NCBI GenBank assembly: GCA_045531585.1 | Contig: JAZSEH010000046.1 | Coordinates: 1 to 27,846, forward strand | DNA length: 27,846 nt | Direction of reading: 5' to 3' | Source of the DNA: SIG587 sp045531585 | Lineage (GTDB): Bacteria; Bacillota; Clostridia; Oscillospirales; Acutalibacteraceae | Shown here: positions 25,533 through 27,846 of the stretch, in pieces | Layout of the letters: the number at the start of each line of letters is the position of its first letter | Position numbering within the stretch: the first letter of the stretch is position 1 | Notes under the pieces: model-generated | What the model saw: only the letters and a program-made list of their open reading frames with translations | What the model was told of the DNA's origin: nothing | Database searches by the model: none | Made by a program: the position numbers and the translations under genes

Positions 25533-26695
25533 TAATGTGCTTTTATTTCGTTTATTTCCTTGACATAATCGCCTTTTTCTTCTTCATCCATACCATCAAG
25601 CACACCCATACAAATACTTAAAATATCATCATTTGCTTGCTTATCTCTGGTTTTCTTTGCTACTACAGCTGGAACAGGGTTCTTGATTTTATACTTAAAC
25701 TCTGGCATATAATCATTATCTGGATTGAATGTATAAAAGCAAATTTCATCTTTATCAGCGATTAAATAATTTGATATTCTTCTTCGCAACTGCGACTTAT
25801 CTTCATTACTAAATTTGTACCATTCTAAAATTGGCACTGTACTTGTAATAATGATTGTACTACCAAGAAAGTTTTTATTACAAAAACGACTGCGGATGCT
25901 CGTTGCCGTGTGGTTATCAAGAGCTTTAAGCAAATCGGCAAATTCAAAGGCATTATCTCTTAAATCGTCCAATATGACAGTTTCCTGTCCTTTGTAGTCT
26001 TGCAAACTGTCATTTGCGGAAGATGACACATAAAAACTACCATCACCTATTTTTTCAGCAAGCATTTTTGCATAGGTTGTTTTACCGCTGCCTGTTGTTC
26101 CGTAAATAAAAATCACTTTTATATCTCTGTTGGGGTCTCTCATAATCTTTTCGCTCCTATTCTTAAATGCCGTTTTGAACAAGTTGCTATATTTAGCAAG
26201 TACAATATCATCAATATATTCAAAACGATTGTACTCTTTAATTGTACCATCTGCGATTTTTCGTAGGATAGTATTTACATCCGTTTTATCATCATCAATG
26301 ATTGCTTGTTCTATGTCAAAGTTACTTCTAACATTCTCTATACTATAAGGATGTTTTTCAGGGGTGTTTTTATGAGTAAGGTACATAAGAATATAGCTTT
26401 TTCTCCCTTTTACCTTACACACATATTGTGGGGCATCGTTGAACCATTTTGCAACTGTATCAAAATTCGCACTACTTTTACCAAAATTAAGATACAAGTG
26501 AATATGCGGTTCTTTTAGGGTGCCCTCTTTGTGAGTTGGATTCTCACATTCATCATTCTTGGTATATACATCCTTATCGTGTATGATATATGCCCATTCT
26601 TTAATTGTTCGGTGCGATTCGATAATTTTTTCAATATCCTCTAATTTTACTTTCAAGTGCTTTAATTGTTGTGAATATTCACAATGCTTTGCCAT
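25532..26695 (-). CDS. rep: CRESS-type replication initiator: HUH endonuclease plus SF3 helicase
   Basis: A 387-residue rolling-circle replication protein. The N-terminal half resembles Rep_2-type plasmid initiators: EWAYIIHDKDV (33-43), the HUH metal motif HIH at 64-66 (EPHIHLYLNFG), and a tyrosine region YILMYLTHKNT (101-111) with Y101/Y105 as candidate nicking residues. The C-terminal half is a superfamily 3 helicase: Walker A GTTGSGKT (199-206), Walker B TVILDD (239-244), motif C IIITST (281-286, ending in T where N is more common) and arginine finger LRRRI (303-307). This fusion is the domain layout of CRESS-DNA virus Reps and bacterial pCRESS plasmids. AAAGGAG precedes the ATG. The origin-like region is directly upstream. 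Confidence 0.9.
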   Translation of the reverse strand: MAKHCEYSQQLKHLKVKLEDIEKIIESHRTIKEWAYIIHDKDVYTKNDECENPTHKEGTLKEPHIHLYLNFGKSSANFDTVAKWFNDAPQYVCKVKGRKSYILMYLTHKNTPEKHPYSIENVRSNFDIEQAIIDDDKTDVNTILRKIADGTIKEYNRFEYIDDIVLAKYSNLFKTAFKNRSEKIMRDPNRDIKVIFIYGTTGSGKTTYAKMLAEKIGDGSFYVSSSANDSLQDYKGQETVILDDLRDNAFEFADLLKALDNHTATSIRSRFCNKNFLGSTIIITSTVPILEWYKFSNEDKSQLRRRISNYLIADKDEICFYTFNPDNDYMPEFKYKIKNPVPAVVAKKTRDKQANDDILSICMGVLDGMDEEEKGDYVKEINEIKAH

Positions 26696-26710
26696 AACGG
26701 TGGTCTCCTT

Positions 26711-26736
26711 TCAGAATTTGAATTTTAAAATTCTGA
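26711..26736. repeat. Palindrome in the rep 5' leader
   Basis: Nine-base arms (TCAGAATTT and AAATTCTGA) enclose a perfect 14-base palindrome GAATTTTAAAATTC (26720-26733), beginning right next to the rep ribosome binding site. The alternative pairings could form an operator or an mRNA structure affecting rep translation. Confidence 0.55.
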
Positions 26737-26752
26737 ATACGGACAAAACAAA

Positions 26753-26778
26753 AGACCTAACAGTTTCCCGTTAGGTCT
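26753..26778 (-). terminator. Terminator- or attenuator-like hairpin upstream of rep
   Basis: AGACCTAAC and GTTAGGTCT form a 9-base stem around an 8-base loop; on the minus strand it is followed by TTTGTTTTG. It would end transcripts entering rep from the right or act as an attenuator in a rep leader RNA. On the plus strand there is no T-run. Confidence 0.6.
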
Positions 26779-26805
26779 AAATTAGCACCGATTAAAAGTA
26801 GAAAT

Positions 26806-26821
26806 AACGGAAAAACGGAAA
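26806..26821 (+). repeat. Tandem iteron pair AACGGAAA
   Basis: Two perfect head-to-tail copies of AACGGAAA lie one base before the stem-loop. The core AACGG recurs at 26696-26700 and inverted at 26768-26772 and 26857-26861. Iterons beside a stem-loop are the binding sites of Rep in CRESS replicons. Confidence 0.6.
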
Positions 26822-26822
26822 G

Positions 26823-26839
26823 CAATAGTAACACTATTG
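26823..26839. other. Stem-loop, candidate nick site region
   Basis: CAATAGT and ACTATTG pair around AAC. The loop does not match the eukaryotic viral nonanucleotide TAATATTAC or TAGTATTAC, so a nick site cannot be named. Position next to iterons supports an origin function. Confidence 0.45.
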
Positions 26840-26945
26840 TCCCTTTGTTCTGTCACCCGTTTTTTCTACTACTTACTGCCTGAATGTCTGCTATCTATCT
26901 TCGTTCAAGGTCAGTCGCCGCTTCCGTCGATGGAGTATCAATCTC

Positions 26946-27761
26946 TTGCGAGACGATTTCGTCATCGGGTGGGTGTGCTCATTTGTCGCTGCCCGTGGCA
27001 TTGCATGGCTCTACAACAATTCCGGCAAGAGCGCAAAAGAAGTCATTGCCGAATATGCTGCCGAGCAGAACTGTTCCGAAGAAACTGCTGCCGAGTATCT
27101 GACCCTTGCAAGACAAAACCGCAGCTGTGTTCCGTTCTATGCGACCATGCAGGACGAGGACAGCGAGGAAACGGGCGAGGATGTTACCCGTGACGATAGT
27201 TGGAACTATGCCGACATTCTCTGGAACGGTGTTCGTGCCGATGCGGTGCAAACTGCTTTTGACAAGCTCAGTTATAAGGAGCAGGATTTTCTTGAAAGGC
27301 GTAATGCGATCTGCATGAACTGCGGCCGTGTGATGCCGTGGAATGATCGAACTTCTTTTGAAAAACTGTCAACCGATTATGAGTACAGCACCACCAGCGG
27401 AGCAGAGCGTTTTTACAAAAGAGTGGTAGACAAGCTGACAGGACATCTGGTGGATGCCGGTGTTCTCGGTGTGGTGGAATTAAAGCTGACCGACAAAAAC
27501 AAAAAAATCGCCGCCGCTGCATACGAGTACAAAGCAGTACATCGGTATGCAAACGACGACGATGAATGGGGAGAAATCCGTTTTGACTTTTCTGCCGGAA
27601 CTGCGCAGATCGTAAAACTGGCAGACGGCGATTTGAGCAGAACGCACATGTTTGCAAAAATCGCAATCCATCAAATTCTGAAACTTTCCATAAGCGAGCT
27701 TCCGAAGAAACTGACAATTCCCTTTGAGTTGGAAATGGAGCGAATACGATACGGGAACTGA
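26946..27761 (+). CDS. Sigma-70-like protein (regions 3-4), probably N-terminally truncated
   Basis: A frame of 271 residues from a TTG with GGAG ten bases upstream. Residues ~28-60 (SAKEVIAEYAAEQ, SEETAAEYL) resemble sigma region 3 and the acidic DEDSEETGED linker; residues ~95-170 (FDKLSYKEQDFLERR, FEKLSTDYEYSTTSGAERFYKRVVDKL, split here by a CNCG-like MNCGR insertion) resemble the region 4 helix-turn-helix. No recognisable region 2 is present, and the frame stays open upstream to 26832 without an ATG. Such proteins are common in Clostridial integrative elements. GC content is visibly higher than in the left-hand genes. The most likely reading is a gene cut at its 5' end by rearrangement with the Rep module; a true short protein is possible. 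Confidence 0.55.
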   Translation: MRDDFVIGWVCSFVAARGIAWLYNNSGKSAKEVIAEYAAEQNCSEETAAEYLTLARQNRSCVPFYATMQDEDSEETGEDVTRDDSWNYADILWNGVRADAVQTAFDKLSYKEQDFLERRNAICMNCGRVMPWNDRTSFEKLSTDYEYSTTSGAERFYKRVVDKLTGHLVDAGVLGVVELKLTDKNKKIAAAAYEYKAVHRYANDDDEWGEIRFDFSAGTAQIVKLADGDLSRTHMFAKIAIHQILKLSISELPKKLTIPFELEMERIRYGN

Positions 27762-27846
27762 TCGCTGCGGCGGGGGTTATATGCTTATTGTGTCAGCGTT
27801 TGTCTTTTCGTCTTAACGCACTCACCGAAGATCGCTCCTCCAATAA
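27762..27846. other. Terminal stretch without a recognised gene
   Basis: The last 85 bases contain only an 11-codon open frame and no clear terminator or ribosome binding site. Base composition continues that of the sigma-like gene, so the GC-richer element extends past the window. Confidence 0.4.

Larger units (their letters stand above)
26797..26870. repeat. Long imperfect inverted repeat, candidate replication origin
   Basis: Outer arms AGTAGAAATAACGG (26797-26810) and its near-complement (26857-26870) match at 13 of 14 positions. Together with an inner 7-base hairpin this can fold into a cruciform of about 74 bases. It sits about 100 bases upstream of the Rep gene, where rolling-circle replicons often keep their origin. 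Confidence 0.6.
23471..26875. mobile_element. Integrated element: large serine recombinase, HUH-SF3 Rep and origin-like region
   Basis: A module of about 3.4 kb bounded on the left by the start of the PHP gene and on the right by a change to GC-richer sequence within a region-2-less sigma-like gene. It holds a serine recombinase, a CRESS-type Rep and an origin-like region with iterons. No relaxase, capsid or partition gene is seen inside. The left edge is placed from the gene abutment and the right edge from the end of the inverted repeats; exact att sites were not found. The module may be an integrated small plasmid or one end of a larger integrative element continuing past 27846. Confidence 0.65.

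Noticed and set aside
26823..26839. Geminivirus/circovirus-type nonanucleotide in the stem-loop
   Set aside because: The loop region reads TAGTAACAC and is similar only in part to TAGTATTAC; no exact match, so no nick site is claimed.
23440..26960. Short direct repeat TCTCCTTT near both element ends as a possible att core
   Set aside because: Both copies are simply the complements of ribosome binding sites for the PHP gene and rep; flanking bases do not match.
26884..27102. Alternative plus-strand frame starting ATG at 26884
   Set aside because: A serine-rich short product with no sigma-like features; the overlapping frame from 26946 carries the region 3/4-like sequence. A frameshifted original N terminus was considered but no motif supports it.
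27268..27717. Minus-strand open frame of 149 codons
   Set aside because: It is antisense to the sigma-like gene, rich in Arg/Cys/His without a recognisable fold or ribosome binding site.

Overview
The window is chromosomal DNA of a low-GC Clostridia-type Firmicute, probably an Oscillospiraceae/Ruminococcaceae-like gut bacterium. This is inferred from the AT-rich sequence, strong Shine-Dalgarno sites, frequent TTG starts, the RemA homologue and the Bacillus/Clostridium order of the left-hand cluster. No rRNA, tRNA or CRISPR array was seen.

Positions 1-9700 (minus strand, read right to left): a housekeeping operon with one good promoter at about 9665-9694, in the order yicC(yloC)-remA-gmk-rpoZ-priA-def-fmt-rsmB-rlmN-prpC-prkC. 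It links RNA turnover, matrix regulation, GTP supply, RNA polymerase assembly, replication restart, formyl-methionine metabolism, rRNA methylation and the PASTA-kinase/PP2C signalling pair. Genes overlap or lie a few bases apart. The kinase runs off the left edge. coaBC, usually between rpoZ and priA in Bacillus, is absent.

Positions 9740-16450 (minus): a second unit, M16 peptidase-like pair (ymfF-like, ymfH-like)-lgt-folD-unknown membrane protein-htrA, closed by a hairpin after htrA.

Positions 16450-22770 (plus): a cardiolipin synthase, a 52-residue membrane protein behind a perfect consensus promoter, then a glycogen/maltodextrin unit (glycogen phosphorylase plus a GH13 neopullulanase-like enzyme) with its own promoter and an operator-like palindrome. 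It ends in a palindromic terminator that overlaps the stop codons of both the amylase gene and the convergent PHP-domain gene (22762-23469).

Positions 23471 to about 26875 (minus): a compact mobile module. It holds a large serine recombinase that abuts the PHP gene start, a strong hairpin, and a replication protein combining an HUH endonuclease domain with an SF3 helicase, the architecture of CRESS-DNA virus Reps and bacterial pCRESS plasmids. Upstream of rep lies an origin-like region with tandem AACGGAAA repeats, a stem-loop, a long imperfect inverted repeat and a terminator-like hairpin. To the right, base composition becomes more GC-rich, and a sigma-70-like gene lacking a recognisable region 2 (about 26946-27761) suggests the remnant or continuation of a larger integrative element. 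The recombinase-Rep-origin module is the most interesting part of the window.
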